A DNA stretch of 64,000 bases from Streptomyces sp. CBMA152 (GCF_014596475.1 NZ_MECJ01000033.1:310001-374000), one strand, 5' to 3'. Counted from the first letter of the stretch, positions 1-8,340 are shown. Translations and numbers: made by a program. Notes: generated from the letters alone by a model not told the origin.

Positions 1-49
1 TTAACCACTCGTCCGCCAGCAGATCGAAAGTAACTGGGAGGTAACCCGG

Positions 50-115
50 GTGATCACCATTGCTTCACTCCCTGAAGGCGAGAGTGCCGAAAGAGCCACT
101 ATTCCGCTCACCTGA
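50..115 (+). CDS. possible 21-residue small ORF with strong ribosome binding site
   Basis: A GTG codon follows GGGAGGT (36-42) at a good spacing and opens a 21-codon frame that ends at TGA 113-115, just before a strong hairpin (153-183). I do not recognise the peptide. Codon use is unlike the neighbouring genes: many third-position A/T codons and a rare AGA. It is therefore either a leader-type or small peptide in a low-GC patch, or chance. The only other reading frames here are short and no better supported. Confidence 0.25.
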   Translation: MITIASLPEGESAERATIPLT

Positions 116-363
116 GCAGCACTTCATGCATCTGAGTTCACTTCTTGAACACAGAAGGGGTGGCACTCAGTGCCACCCCTTCTAGAGATGCAACCGCCTC
201 GAAAGTGCTCATCTGAGCGCAACCCCTATCAGGGGTGGCGAGAATCACGCCGCCGAGCGGGCCGGAATTCCACGATCCGGACCGTGGATCACGCCATCGC
301 GAGACGACGGGCCACGAAGGTTTCGCCGCGCTTTCGTCCCGCTGTTGACCGTTTCGTACGGGT
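116..363. other. intergenic region downstream of dusB
   Basis: No convincing gene is seen. The stretch is less GC-rich than its surroundings. It contains the hairpin at 153-183 and a smaller ACCCCT/AGGGGT dyad near 223-237, which could terminate dusB on the minus strand. Confidence 0.5.
153..183 (+). terminator. hairpin terminator
   Basis: AGAAGGGGTGGCA (153-165), loop CTCAG, and TGCCACCCCTTCT (171-183) form a perfect 13-bp stem. It ends transcription coming from the left edge of the window, including the possible small ORF at 50-115. Confidence 0.75.
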
Positions 364-1491
364 TCAGCCGCCGGAGGTGTCCAGCTCGGCGTCCGCGCTC
401 ACGCCCGAGCAGTCGTACGGGTCCTTGAGCCAGCCGTCCGGCAGGACGACCCGGTTGTTGCCCGAGGTGCGCCCGCGCGGGCCGTCGGCGCCGACCGGCC
501 ACGACTGGTCCAGATCGAGCTCGCTCAACTGAGCGCTCAGCTCGTCCAGCGACGAGGTGATCGCGAGGCTCTTGCGCATCTCCGAGCCGACCGCGAAGCC
601 CTTGAGGTACCAGGCCACGTGCTTGCGGAAGTCGATGACCCCGCGCGACTCGTCGCCGATCCACTCGCCGAGCAGCGTCGCGTGCCGCACCATCACGTCC
701 GCGACCGTGCGCAGGGTGGGGCGCGCGTAGGAGTCCGTACCCTCGAAGGCGGCCACCAGGTCGCCGAAGAGCCACGGGCGGCCGAGGCAGCCGCGTCCGA
801 CGACGACGCCGTCGCAGCCGGTCTCCTTCATCATCCGCAGCGCGTCCTCGGCGGACCAGATGTCGCCGTTGCCGAGCACCGGGATCTCCGGGACGTGCTC
901 CTTCAGGCGCGCGATGGCGTCCCAGTCCGCGGTGCCGCCGTAGTGCTGGGCGGCGGTGCGGCCGTGCAGCGCTATCGCGGTGACGCCCTCCTCGACGGCG
1001 ATCCGTCCGGCGTCCAGATAGGTGATGTGGTCGTCGTCGATGCCCTTGCGCATCTTCATCGTGATCGGCAGGTCCCCCGCGTTGGAGACGGCCTCGTTGA
1101 GGATCGCACGCAGCAGCGGCCGCTTGTACGGGAGCGCCGAGCCGCCGCCCTTGCGGGTCACCTTGGGCACCGGGCAGCCGAAGTTCAGGTCGATGTGGTC
1201 GGCCAGGTCCTCGTCGACGATCATGCGGACCGCCTTGCCGACGGTGACCGGGTCGACGCCGTACAGCTGGATCGAGCGAGGCGTCTCCGTCTCGTCGAAG
1301 TGGATCAGCTGCATGGTCTTCTCGTTGCGCTCGACCAGCGCCCGCGTCGTGATCATCTCGCTCACGAACAGCCCCTTGCCGCCGCTGAACTCACGGCAGA
1401 GGGTACGGAACGGGGCATTGGTGATGCCGGCCATGGGTGCCAGCACCACGGGAGGCTGCACGGCATGCGGGCCGATGTTGAGCGTGGTCAT
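364..1491 (-). CDS. dusB: tRNA-dihydrouridine synthase (DusB/NifR3 type)
   Basis: FMN enzyme that reduces uridine to dihydrouridine in the D-loop of tRNA. It is a 375-residue TIM-barrel protein. Family marks are APMAGITNAPFR (FMN-binding, residues 18-29), LNFGCPVPKVTRKGGG with the catalytic Cys at 106, and the GNGDI and VVGRGCLGRPW phosphate-binding motifs. An alternative in-frame ATG at 1509 would add MRDNGV; neither start has a clear ribosome site. I prefer 1491 because the homologues I remember start close to it. The gene is divergent from an exporter gene, and the shared promoter region carries a striking direct repeat. Product call is secure. Confidence 0.95.
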   Translation of the reverse strand: MTTLNIGPHAVQPPVVLAPMAGITNAPFRTLCREFSGGKGLFVSEMITTRALVERNEKTMQLIHFDETETPRSIQLYGVDPVTVGKAVRMIVDEDLADHIDLNFGCPVPKVTRKGGGSALPYKRPLLRAILNEAVSNAGDLPITMKMRKGIDDDHITYLDAGRIAVEEGVTAIALHGRTAAQHYGGTADWDAIARLKEHVPEIPVLGNGDIWSAEDALRMMKETGCDGVVVGRGCLGRPWLFGDLVAAFEGTDSYARPTLRTVADVMVRHATLLGEWIGDESRGVIDFRKHVAWYLKGFAVGSEMRKSLAITSSLDELSAQLSELDLDQSWPVGADGPRGRTSGNNRVVLPDGWLKDPYDCSGVSADAELDTSGG

Positions 1492-1520
1492 TACGCCATT
1501 GTCGCGCATCCCCGCGTTAA

Positions 1521-1566
1521 TTAGTTAGCCGTACTACATGGACCAGGTCGTTAGTTAGGCGTACTA
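1521..1566. promoter_or_regulatory. direct repeat, putative operator pair between dusB and exporter
   Basis: TTAGTTAGCCGTACTA (1521-1536) and TTAGTTAGGCGTACTA (1551-1566) are nearly identical and exactly 30 bp apart, about three helical turns, so both face the same side of the DNA. Each has an imperfect TAGT...ACTA dyad, as expected for a dimeric TetR or MarR regulator. The second copy ends 7 bp before the exporter ATG. No regulator gene lies next to it. Confidence 0.6.
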
Positions 1567-1573
1567 TCTAGGG

Positions 1574-3019
1574 ATGCCCGATCTCAGTCCCCGCCGCCGC
1601 ATACTCGTGCTCGCGATCTGCTGCATGAGTCTGCTCATCGTCGGCCTCGACAACACGATCCTGAACGTGGCGCTGCCCACCATGCAGCGCGAACTGCACA
1701 CCTCCGTCTCCGGGATGCAGTGGACGATCGACGCGTACACCCTCGTCCTCGCCTCCCTGCTGATGCTCGCGGGCTCGACCGCCGACCGCATCGGACGCCG
1801 CCGCGTCTTCATGGCAGGCCTGGTGATCTTCACCCTCGGCTCGCTGCTCTGCTCGCTCGCCCCGAACCTGTCCTCCCTGGTCGCCTTCCGCACCATCCAG
1901 GCGGTCGGCGGCTCGATGCTCAACCCGGTGGCGATGTCGATCATCACCAACACCTTCACCGACCCACGTGAACGCGCCCGCGCCATCGGCGTGTGGAGCG
2001 GCGTCGTCGGGATCTCCATGGCCGCGGGCCCGATCATCGGCGGCCTGCTGGTCGACTCGGTCGGCTGGCGCTCGATCTTCTGGATCAACCTTCCGGTCGG
2101 CCTCGCCGCACTCCTGCTGACCTGGCGTTACGTACCGGAGTCCCGCGCGGAACGGCCGCGCCGCCCCGACCCCGTCGGTCAGCTCCTGGTCATCGCGCTG
2201 CTCGGCTCGCTCACGTACGCGATCATCGAGGCGCCCAGCGCGGGCTGGACGTCGGCGCAGATCCTGCTCTGCGCGGCGATCGCCGCCGGTGCGCTCACCG
2301 GGCTCCTGCGCTACGAGCCCCGGCGCGTCGACCCCCTCATCGACCTGCGGTTCTTCCGCAGCACACCGTTCAGCGGCGCCACCGTCATCGCGGTCTCCGC
2401 CTTCGCCGCGCTCGGCGGCTTCCTCTTCGTCAACACGCTCTATCTGCAGAACGTACGGGGCCTGGACGCCCTGCACGCCGGGCTCTACATGGTGCCGATG
2501 GCGGCCGTCACGCTCGTCGTGGCCCCGCTGTCCGGACGCCTTGTCGCCGCCCGGGGGCCACGGCCTTCGCTGCTGATCGCCGGGGTCACCATGGCCGCGA
2601 GCGGGCTGCTGTTCGCCGCGTTCGACGGTCAGTCCTCGACGGGGCTGCTCTTCACCGGATACGTCCTGTTCGGCCTCGGCTTCGGCATGGTCAACTCCCC
2701 CATCACCAACACCGCGGTCTCCGGGATGCCCCGCGCCCAGGCGGGCGTCGCGGCCGCCGTCGCCTCCACCAGCCGCCAGACCGGGCAGACGCTGGGCGTC
2801 GCGATCACCGGCGCGGTACTCGCGGGCGGCCTCGCGGGCACGGCGGCGCCGGGCGCCTACGCCGCCGCCTTCCCGGACGCCGCCCGTCCTGCCTGGTGGA
2901 TCATCACGGGCTGCGGTCTGGCCGTACTCCTGATGGGAGCCGCGACCAGCGGCCGCCGGGCCCGCGAGTCCGCGCGCCGGACGGCCGAGCGGCTGGAGCT
3001 GGCGAGCTCGGCGGCGTGA
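1574..3019 (+). CDS. DHA2-family MFS drug efflux transporter
   Basis: Integral membrane proton-driven exporter of the EmrB/QacA (DHA2) group, 481 residues, with about 14 predicted hydrophobic segments. Visible motifs are LDNTILNVALPTMQ in TM1, the loop motif ADRIGRRRVF near residue 75, and the motif-C glycine/proline run GISMAAGPIIGGLLVD near residue 150. The substrate cannot be read from the sequence. It starts 7 bp after a repeated operator-like sequence and has almost no leader, so translation may be leaderless or the RNA may start close to the ATG. Repression by an unlinked regulator is likely. Confidence 0.9.
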   Translation: MPDLSPRRRILVLAICCMSLLIVGLDNTILNVALPTMQRELHTSVSGMQWTIDAYTLVLASLLMLAGSTADRIGRRRVFMAGLVIFTLGSLLCSLAPNLSSLVAFRTIQAVGGSMLNPVAMSIITNTFTDPRERARAIGVWSGVVGISMAAGPIIGGLLVDSVGWRSIFWINLPVGLAALLLTWRYVPESRAERPRRPDPVGQLLVIALLGSLTYAIIEAPSAGWTSAQILLCAAIAAGALTGLLRYEPRRVDPLIDLRFFRSTPFSGATVIAVSAFAALGGFLFVNTLYLQNVRGLDALHAGLYMVPMAAVTLVVAPLSGRLVAARGPRPSLLIAGVTMAASGLLFAAFDGQSSTGLLFTGYVLFGLGFGMVNSPITNTAVSGMPRAQAGVAAAVASTSRQTGQTLGVAITGAVLAGGLAGTAAPGAYAAAFPDAARPAWWIITGCGLAVLLMGAATSGRRARESARRTAERLELASSAA

Positions 3020-3063
3020 GCGCTCCGCTGGAGGTACGGGTATTCGACTGCGGGCCGTCGGTG

Positions 3064-3090
3064 GCTGGTCGCGCAGTTCCCCGCGCCCCT
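3064..3090. repeat. dispersed Streptomyces palindromic repeat (half copy)
   Basis: One arm of the repeat family found throughout this window, GGCTGGTCGCGCAGTTCC followed by CCGCGCCCCT. It lies just past the stop of the exporter gene and probably forms part of the 3' end of its transcript. The rest of 3020-3191 shows no gene. Confidence 0.7.
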
Positions 3091-3191
3091 TCGGGGCACG
3101 CGTCAACCGCACCGGACTTCCACAAGACCGCTCAGCAGGACGGTCGGCGGCTCTGGCGGCAGCTACGCGCGCGTGGCCACCGGAAAACCCG

Positions 3192-4055
3192 TTACGCGTG
3201 CGCGGGCACCCGGGCCGACAGCTCCTGAAGACGCTCAAGGCGTACGCGGGTGTCGTCGTCCAGCGGTACGTACGTGACCAGGCGCGGGCCGGACGACGGG
3301 CCCAGCCACAGGTTGGTGTGCTCCAGGTGCAACAGGCCGACCAGCGCGTTGCGGATGAACTTGTCCCGGCCGCCCTGGCCGACCACCTCGTGCCGCGCCC
3401 AGATCTCGCGGAACTCCGGCGACCCGTTCTCCAGGCGCATCAGCAGCGTCTTCCAGGCGGGCTCGGCCAGGTGCTCGGCCATGGAGGCGCGGAACTTGGC
3501 GGCCATCATCCGGTTGACCTCCGGCCGATCGGCGACCGCCGCCCGCCAGTCGTCGTTGGTGAAGGCCAGCCACATGCAGTTGCGGTCGCCGGGCGGCAGC
3601 GCGTCCAGGTCGCAGAGCAGCTTCGCGTACGTGCGGTTGTACGCCAGGATGTCGTACCGGCTGTTCTGGATGCAGGCGGGCATCGGCTCCAACTGGTCCA
3701 GCATCGCGCGCATGGCCGGAGTGACCGTGGGGCAGGGCGCGTTGGGGTTCGGGTCGCCGGTCCCGGCGAGGGCGAACAGATGGGCGCGCTCGCTGGGGTC
3801 CATCAGCAACGCGCGCGCGAGCGCGTCCAGGACCTGCGCGGACACCTGGATCTCACGGGCCTGTTCCAGCCATGTGTACCAGGTGACGCCGACGGCGGAC
3901 AGATGCGCGACCTCCTCGCGGCGCAGCCCGGGCGTGCGCCGACGGCGGCCGTGCGGCAGGCCGACCTGCTCGGGCGTGATGCGCTCGCGGCGGCTGCGCA
4001 GGAATTCGGCCAACTCGTGCCTGCGAACGTCGGACTGCGGTGCCACAGTGGTCAT
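3192..4055 (-). CDS. XRE/MmyB-type helix-turn-helix regulator
   Basis: Cytoplasmic transcription factor, 287 residues. An N-terminal XRE helix-turn-helix includes the family signature GRRRRTPGLRREEVAHLSAVGVTWY (about residues 34-58). It is followed by the MmyB-like ligand-binding domain, which is PAS-like and has been linked to fatty-acid binding. It is divergent from a DHA2 exporter across 102 bp carrying two GGTACC-centred palindromes. The obvious inference is that it represses or activates that exporter and itself. ATG 4055 is the first methionine that gives a normal N-terminus. The same regulator/exporter arrangement recurs at 36.8-39.3 kb. Confidence 0.85.
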   Translation of the reverse strand: MTTVAPQSDVRRHELAEFLRSRRERITPEQVGLPHGRRRRTPGLRREEVAHLSAVGVTWYTWLEQAREIQVSAQVLDALARALLMDPSERAHLFALAGTGDPNPNAPCPTVTPAMRAMLDQLEPMPACIQNSRYDILAYNRTYAKLLCDLDALPPGDRNCMWLAFTNDDWRAAVADRPEVNRMMAAKFRASMAEHLAEPAWKTLLMRLENGSPEFREIWARHEVVGQGGRDKFIRNALVGLLHLEHTNLWLGPSSGPRLVTYVPLDDDTRVRLERLQELSARVPAHA

Positions 4056-4098
4056 ACGCACCAGGGTGCCGCACGGCCGACCCCATTGCCAGGTAGTG

Positions 4099-4130
4099 CG
4101 GGTACCAGGATAAACAGACTCTGGTACCAG
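4099..4130. promoter_or_regulatory. tandem palindromic operator candidates
   Basis: CTGGTACCAG (4121-4130) is a perfect 10-bp palindrome. A near copy, CGGGTACCAG (4099-4108), lies 22 bp upstream, about two helical turns. Both are in the divergent promoter region of the MmyB-type regulator and the exporter, and are probably the regulator's binding sites. Confidence 0.6.
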
Positions 4131-4157
4131 GCTGAGCAAACCGCGATCGTGTGATGC

Positions 4158-5636
4158 GTGAGCAACGACGTGAGTTCTGTTTCGACCACATCCGCTACCC
4201 GACCGAGGACCGCGACCACCACCCCGGCCACCGTCCCGGTCATCCATCACGAGGGCGCGTCGATCGGCGCGCTCGGGCTCTTCACCGTGCTGCTCGGCGC
4301 GGCCCTGCCCCTGATCGACTTCTTCATCGTCAACGTCGCCCTGCCCGCCATGGACAAGGACCTGTCCGCGGGCGCGGCCACCCTGGAGCTGGTGGTCGCG
4401 GGCTACGGCGTCGCGTACGCCGTACTGCTCGTCCTCGGCGGCCGGCTCGGCGACACCGCCGGGCGCCGCAAGCTCTTCCTGATCGGCATGGCCGGCTTCG
4501 GCCTGACCTCGCTCGCCTGCGGCCTGGCACCGACCGCCTGGACGCTGGTCGCGGCCCGGGTCGCCCAGGGCGCCACGTCCGCGCTGATGCTCCCGCAGGT
4601 CCTGGCCACCATCCAGGCCACCACCGCCGGACCGCGCCGGGCGCGCGCGATGAGCCTGTACGGCGCGACCGCGGGCCTGTCCATGGTCGCGGGCCAGATC
4701 CTCGGCGGCGTGCTCGTGGCCGCCGACATCGCGGGCTCCGGCTGGCGCTCGGTCTTCCTGGTCAACGTTCCCGTGGTCGTCGTCGGCCTGGTGCTCGCCG
4801 TCCGCAGCGTGCCGGAGACCCGCTCGGAGCGGGCCGCCTCGATCGACGTGCCGGGCACGCTCCTGCTGGCCCTTTCGCTGATCAGCCTGCTGCTTCCGCT
4901 GACCGAGGGCCGCGCGGCCGGGTGGCCGCTGTGGACCTGGATATCGCTCGCGGTCTTCCCGTTCGCGGCGTTCACGTTCTTCCGGACCGAGCAGCGCATC
5001 GACCGCCGCGGCGGCACCCCGCTGGTCCCGCCGAGCCTGCTGCGCCTGCCGTCCCTGAACCGGGGCCTGGCGCTCATCGTCCCGTTCTCGGTCGGCTTCA
5101 GCGGCTTCATGTTCGTGATCGCGGTCGTCCTCCAGCAGGGCCTTCAGATGGGCCCGGTCTCGGCCGGTCTCGCCCTGGTCCCGATGGCTGTGGCGTTCTT
5201 CGTGGCCTCGCTGGCCGGGCCGCGCCTGATCGGCCGGTACGGCAGCAAGGTGGTCACCGTCGGCGGCCTCATCCAGGGCGTCGGTATCACGGTCCTGGTG
5301 GCGACCGTCCACTACGGCTGGCCGGACCTCGGCATCGGCGCGCTGGCCCCGGGGGTCGCGCTGGCCGGACTCGGCCAGGGCCTCCAGCTGCCGGTGCTGT
5401 TCCGGATCGTGCTCTCGGACGTCCCGGCGGACCGGGCGGGCGTCGGCAGCGGCGTCATGGTCACCACCCAGCAGTCGGCCCTCGCCCTCGGCGTCGCGAC
5501 CCTGGGCAGCCTCTTCCTCTCCCTCGCCCCGTCCTCGGGCACCCGGGACGCACTCGTGGTGACGCTTCTCGTCCAGCTGGCGGCGGTCGTCGTGACCGTA
5601 CTGCTGAGCCTGCGGCTGCCCCGGAAGGTGGGATGA
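4158..5636 (+). CDS. DHA2-family MFS drug efflux transporter
   Basis: 492-residue EmrB/QacA-type membrane exporter. TM1 has LPLIDFFIVNVALPAMD, the intracellular loop has GGRLGDTAGRRKLF (near residue 95), and motif C is ATAGLSMVAGQILGGVLV. About 14 hydrophobic segments can be counted. GTG at 4158 is the annotated start; the roughly 30 polar residues before TM1 make the exact start less certain. It is expressed divergently from the adjacent MmyB-type regulator and is its likely target. Substrate unknown. Confidence 0.88.
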   Translation: MSNDVSSVSTTSATRPRTATTTPATVPVIHHEGASIGALGLFTVLLGAALPLIDFFIVNVALPAMDKDLSAGAATLELVVAGYGVAYAVLLVLGGRLGDTAGRRKLFLIGMAGFGLTSLACGLAPTAWTLVAARVAQGATSALMLPQVLATIQATTAGPRRARAMSLYGATAGLSMVAGQILGGVLVAADIAGSGWRSVFLVNVPVVVVGLVLAVRSVPETRSERAASIDVPGTLLLALSLISLLLPLTEGRAAGWPLWTWISLAVFPFAAFTFFRTEQRIDRRGGTPLVPPSLLRLPSLNRGLALIVPFSVGFSGFMFVIAVVLQQGLQMGPVSAGLALVPMAVAFFVASLAGPRLIGRYGSKVVTVGGLIQGVGITVLVATVHYGWPDLGIGALAPGVALAGLGQGLQLPVLFRIVLSDVPADRAGVGSGVMVTTQQSALALGVATLGSLFLSLAPSSGTRDALVVTLLVQLAAVVVTVLLSLRLPRKVG

Positions 5637-5697
5637 CCTGGGAAGACGGGGGGACAACACCCGAAGGTCGGTCGACACCTGAACACGGGGTGACAAA

Positions 5698-5733
5698 TGA
5701 CAGATGACAGATATTGAAATCTGTCATCTGTCA
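5698..5733. promoter_or_regulatory. double-dyad operator upstream of aldo/keto reductase
   Basis: TGACAGATGACAGAT (5698-5712), loop ATTGAA, and ATCTGTCATCTGTCA (5719-5733) make a perfect 15-bp inverted repeat. Each arm is itself a tandem pair of TGACAGAT-type half sites. It ends 64 bp before the reductase ATG, in the promoter position. It suits a TetR-family dimer pair, and a TetR gene follows the reductase. Termination of the upstream exporter transcript is a possible second role. Confidence 0.65.
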
Positions 5734-5797
5734 TGTCATGGTGGGTACGGGGGTGCACACCGCACCTCCCACCCCCACCCTGCAAGGAGCGACCACC

Positions 5798-6814
5798 ATG
5801 CGCACCCGCACCCTCGGCACCACCGGTCCCCAGGTCTCCGCCCTCGGCCTCGGCTGCATGGGCATGTCCGCGCTGTACGGCGAGGCCGACCGGGCCGAGT
5901 CCATCGCCACCATCCACGCCGCCCTCGACGCGGGCGTCACCCTGCTCGACACCGGCGACTTCTACGGCATGGGCCACAACGAGCTCCTGATCGGCGAGGC
6001 CCTGCGCAGCGCCCCCGCCGCCGCTCGCGAACAGGCGCTCACCAGCGTGAAGTTCGGCGCCCTGCGCGACCCCGACGGCGGCTGGGCCGGATACGACGGC
6101 CGCCCGGCAGCGGTCAAGAGCTTCGCCGCGTACTCGCTCCAGCGCCTCGGCGTCGACCACATCGACGTCTACCGCATCGCCCGGCTCGACGAGAACGTCC
6201 CGGTCGAGGAGACCGTCGGCGCCATCGCCGAACTGGTCGAGGCCGGTCACGTACGGCACATCGGGATGTCCGAGGTCGGCGCGGACACCCTGCGCCGGGC
6301 CGCCGCCGTCGCCCCGATCAGCGACCTCCAGATCGAGTACTCGCTCATCTCGCGCGGCATCGAGGACGAGATCCTGCCGACCGCCAAGGAGCTGGGCATC
6401 GGGATCACGGCGTACGGGGTGCTCTCGCGCGGCCTGATCAGCGGCCACTTCACCCGCGACCGCAAGCTGGCGGCCAACGACTTCCGCGGCATGAGCCCGC
6501 GCTTCCAGGGCGAGAACCTCGACCGCAACCTGGACCTCGTCGAGGCGCTGCGCAAGGTCGCCGAGCACCAGGGCGTCTCGGTCGCGCAGATCGCGATCGC
6601 CTGGGTGATGACGCAGGGCGAGCGGTTCGGCGCGGACATCGTGCCCCTGGTCGGCGCCCGCCGCCGGGACCGCCTCGCCGAGGCGCTGGGCGCGCTCGAC
6701 GTCACGCTCGGCAAGGACGACCTGGCCGCGATCGAGGCCGCCGTCCCGGCCGGCGCCGCCGCGGGCGACCGCTACCCGGCGGCCCAGATGGCACATCTGG
6801 ACAGCGAGCACTGA
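5798..6814 (+). CDS. aldo/keto reductase with atypical active site
   Basis: NADPH-dependent oxidoreductase, 338 residues, TIM barrel. The start has a clear ribosome site (AAGGAG, 5784-5789). Three of the four AKR catalytic residues are visible: D51 and Y56 in LDTGDFYG and K85 in SVKFG. The usual histidine (YYQHR in relatives) is replaced: the aligned stretch reads VYRIAR with Ala at 128. That substitution may reduce or change carbonyl reduction, although the same change occurs in some actinobacterial relatives I recall. It is probably co-regulated with the TetR gene 51 bp downstream through the 5698-5733 operator. Confidence 0.85.
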   Translation: MRTRTLGTTGPQVSALGLGCMGMSALYGEADRAESIATIHAALDAGVTLLDTGDFYGMGHNELLIGEALRSAPAAAREQALTSVKFGALRDPDGGWAGYDGRPAAVKSFAAYSLQRLGVDHIDVYRIARLDENVPVEETVGAIAELVEAGHVRHIGMSEVGADTLRRAAAVAPISDLQIEYSLISRGIEDEILPTAKELGIGITAYGVLSRGLISGHFTRDRKLAANDFRGMSPRFQGENLDRNLDLVEALRKVAEHQGVSVAQIAIAWVMTQGERFGADIVPLVGARRRDRLAEALGALDVTLGKDDLAAIEAAVPAGAAAGDRYPAAQMAHLDSEH

Positions 6815-6865
6815 GTTGTCCACAGGGCCGAACCGGTGTCGTCGGCGCCGGGTAACGTCAAGGTC

Positions 6866-7492
6866 ATGAGTACGGAACCACTGACCGCCGAGCGCATCCT
6901 CGAAGCGACCGAGGAGGTGCTGCGCCGCCACGGCCCGGCGAAGGCCACGGTCGTCGACGTCGCCCGCCAGCTCGGCGTCAGCCACGGCAGCGTCTACCGC
7001 CACTTCCGTACGAAGTCGGCGCTGCGGGAAGCCGTCACCAAGCGCTGGCTGGACCGCACGACGCTGCAACTCGGCGTCATCGCGGACGACGAGCCCAAGG
7101 ACGCCGAGTCCACCCTGCGCGACTGGCTGGCGAAGCTGTTCGAGGCCAAGCGCCACAAGGCGGGCGACGACCCCCAGCTGTTCGCCACGTACGAGGTGCT
7201 GCTCGCGGAGAACAGCACGGTGGTCGAGGACCACATCGCGGACCTGGTCGCCCAGCTGGCCCGCATAGTCCACGCGGGCGTCCAGCGCGCCCAGTTCACC
7301 ACGCCGACCCCCGACGAGTCAGTGGCCCGAGCCCTCTTCGACGCCACAGGCCGCTTCCACGACCCGGCGTACGCGTCCCAGTGGCAACGCCCGGGAATCG
7401 AGGCAGAGTTCGAGGCGGTGGTGGACCTCTTGATACGAGGCCTGCGCGCCGCAACCCCGGCGAGCCAGGGGCGCGCCCCCGGGGACGCCTAG
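6866..7492 (+). CDS. TetR-family transcriptional regulator
   Basis: 208 residues. The N-terminal TetR DNA-binding domain is complete (about residues 6-55), with the recognition-helix region VARQLGVSHGSVYRHFRTKSAL. The C-terminal ligand domain is not assigned to a known sensor. ATG 6866 is preferred to an upstream in-frame start because the TetR domain then begins at the normal distance. It follows the aldo/keto reductase and probably represses it by binding the large dyad at 5698-5733. Its stop overlaps the convergent DUF4097 gene stop by 4 bp at the self-complementary CTAG (7489-7492). Confidence 0.88.
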   Translation: MSTEPLTAERILEATEEVLRRHGPAKATVVDVARQLGVSHGSVYRHFRTKSALREAVTKRWLDRTTLQLGVIADDEPKDAESTLRDWLAKLFEAKRHKAGDDPQLFATYEVLLAENSTVVEDHIADLVAQLARIVHAGVQRAQFTTPTPDESVARALFDATGRFHDPAYASQWQRPGIEAEFEAVVDLLIRGLRAATPASQGRAPGDA

Positions 7493-8340
7493 TTCCAGCT
7501 GGCGTATCGGGCGGTCGCCGCGCCCGACCCGGTAGAGATCGTGAGCAAACGATCAGACGCCGGGTCGACCAACGCGTCGTCGACATCCCGCGCGCCCGAC
7601 CCCACGGACCCCGCCACCCGATACCGAGACCCCGGAGGCAGGGAGACCTCCACACTCCCCGAGCCGGAGGACGCGCTGACCCGCCGAGGCGGAGTCACGA
7701 ACTCCAACGACGCCTGCCCCGACCGCACCCGCATCTCCGCCGAGGCCGACCCGATCGCGGACCCGCTGAACGACCCGGAGTCGACGGACCCGGTGATCGG
7801 CCCGCGTACGCCGTACAACTTCACACTGCCCGACCCGGCCCGCACATCGACCGGGCCGGTGAGGCCGCTGACCCGGACCGTGCCCGAGCCGCTCTTCACG
7901 TTCAGCTCGACCCCGGCCGGGACGGTCAGGTCGAGCTGGACCGAGCAGTCCAGGCCCGTGACGGAGAGCAGACCGCCGCACTCGGGCCGCAGCCTGAGGG
8001 TGTCGCCGTCCCACACCTTGGTGACCTTGGGCTTGCGCAGCGACCAGGAAAGCCGCTCCTTGACCCGGACTTCACCGTCCGCACCGGGCCCGATGGTCAC
8101 CGCGGCGCTGCCCGAGTCGATCTGGACGGCCCGCACCGGGTGGTGGTCGTTCGTCTCGACACTGCTGTGACTGGCCTCGCGGCCGAAGAACTCCCCGTAC
8201 ATCCCGAAGACGAGCGGAGTAACGATGAACAACGCGCTGAGCACGGCGACCAGGATCCACCGCCCCCGGTGCTGGGGCCGATCCCCGCCCGGACCGGAAC
8301 CGGGGCCGCTCTCCGTACGTATGCCCGTGCTCGTACTCAC
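7489..8340 (-). CDS. membrane-anchored DUF4097 beta-repeat protein
   Basis: 283 residues. A short cytoplasmic tail is followed by one transmembrane segment (about residues 27-48), then an extracytoplasmic region of repeated short beta strands rich in SGSG and VRAGSGSV-type turns, as in the DUF4097 adhesin-like beta-helix family. Function is unknown. It begins with GTG overlapping the TGA of the response regulator (GTGA, 8337-8340), so the two are translationally coupled. The kinase/regulator/DUF4097 order suggests an envelope-stress or surface role. Confidence 0.8.
   Translation of the reverse strand: MSTSTGIRTESGPGSGPGGDRPQHRGRWILVAVLSALFIVTPLVFGMYGEFFGREASHSSVETNDHHPVRAVQIDSGSAAVTIGPGADGEVRVKERLSWSLRKPKVTKVWDGDTLRLRPECGGLLSVTGLDCSVQLDLTVPAGVELNVKSGSGTVRVSGLTGPVDVRAGSGSVKLYGVRGPITGSVDSGSFSGSAIGSASAEMRVRSGQASLEFVTPPRRVSASSGSGSVEVSLPPGSRYRVAGSVGSGARDVDDALVDPASDRLLTISTGSGAATARYASWN

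Noticed and set aside
1..33. Possible 3' end of a plus-strand gene reading LTTRPPADRK before TAA
   Set aside because: Only ten codons, including a rare TTA and poor third-position GC; cannot be supported without upstream sequence.
170..532. 120-codon plus-strand open frame overlapping dusB
   Set aside because: Starts inside a terminator hairpin, overlaps the dusB 3' end antisense, and has no motif.
4056..5696. Long minus-strand extension of the regulator frame through the exporter gene
   Set aside because: The regulator domain begins normally at ATG 4055, and the upstream part is low-complexity Arg/Gly/Asp-rich shadow of the exporter.
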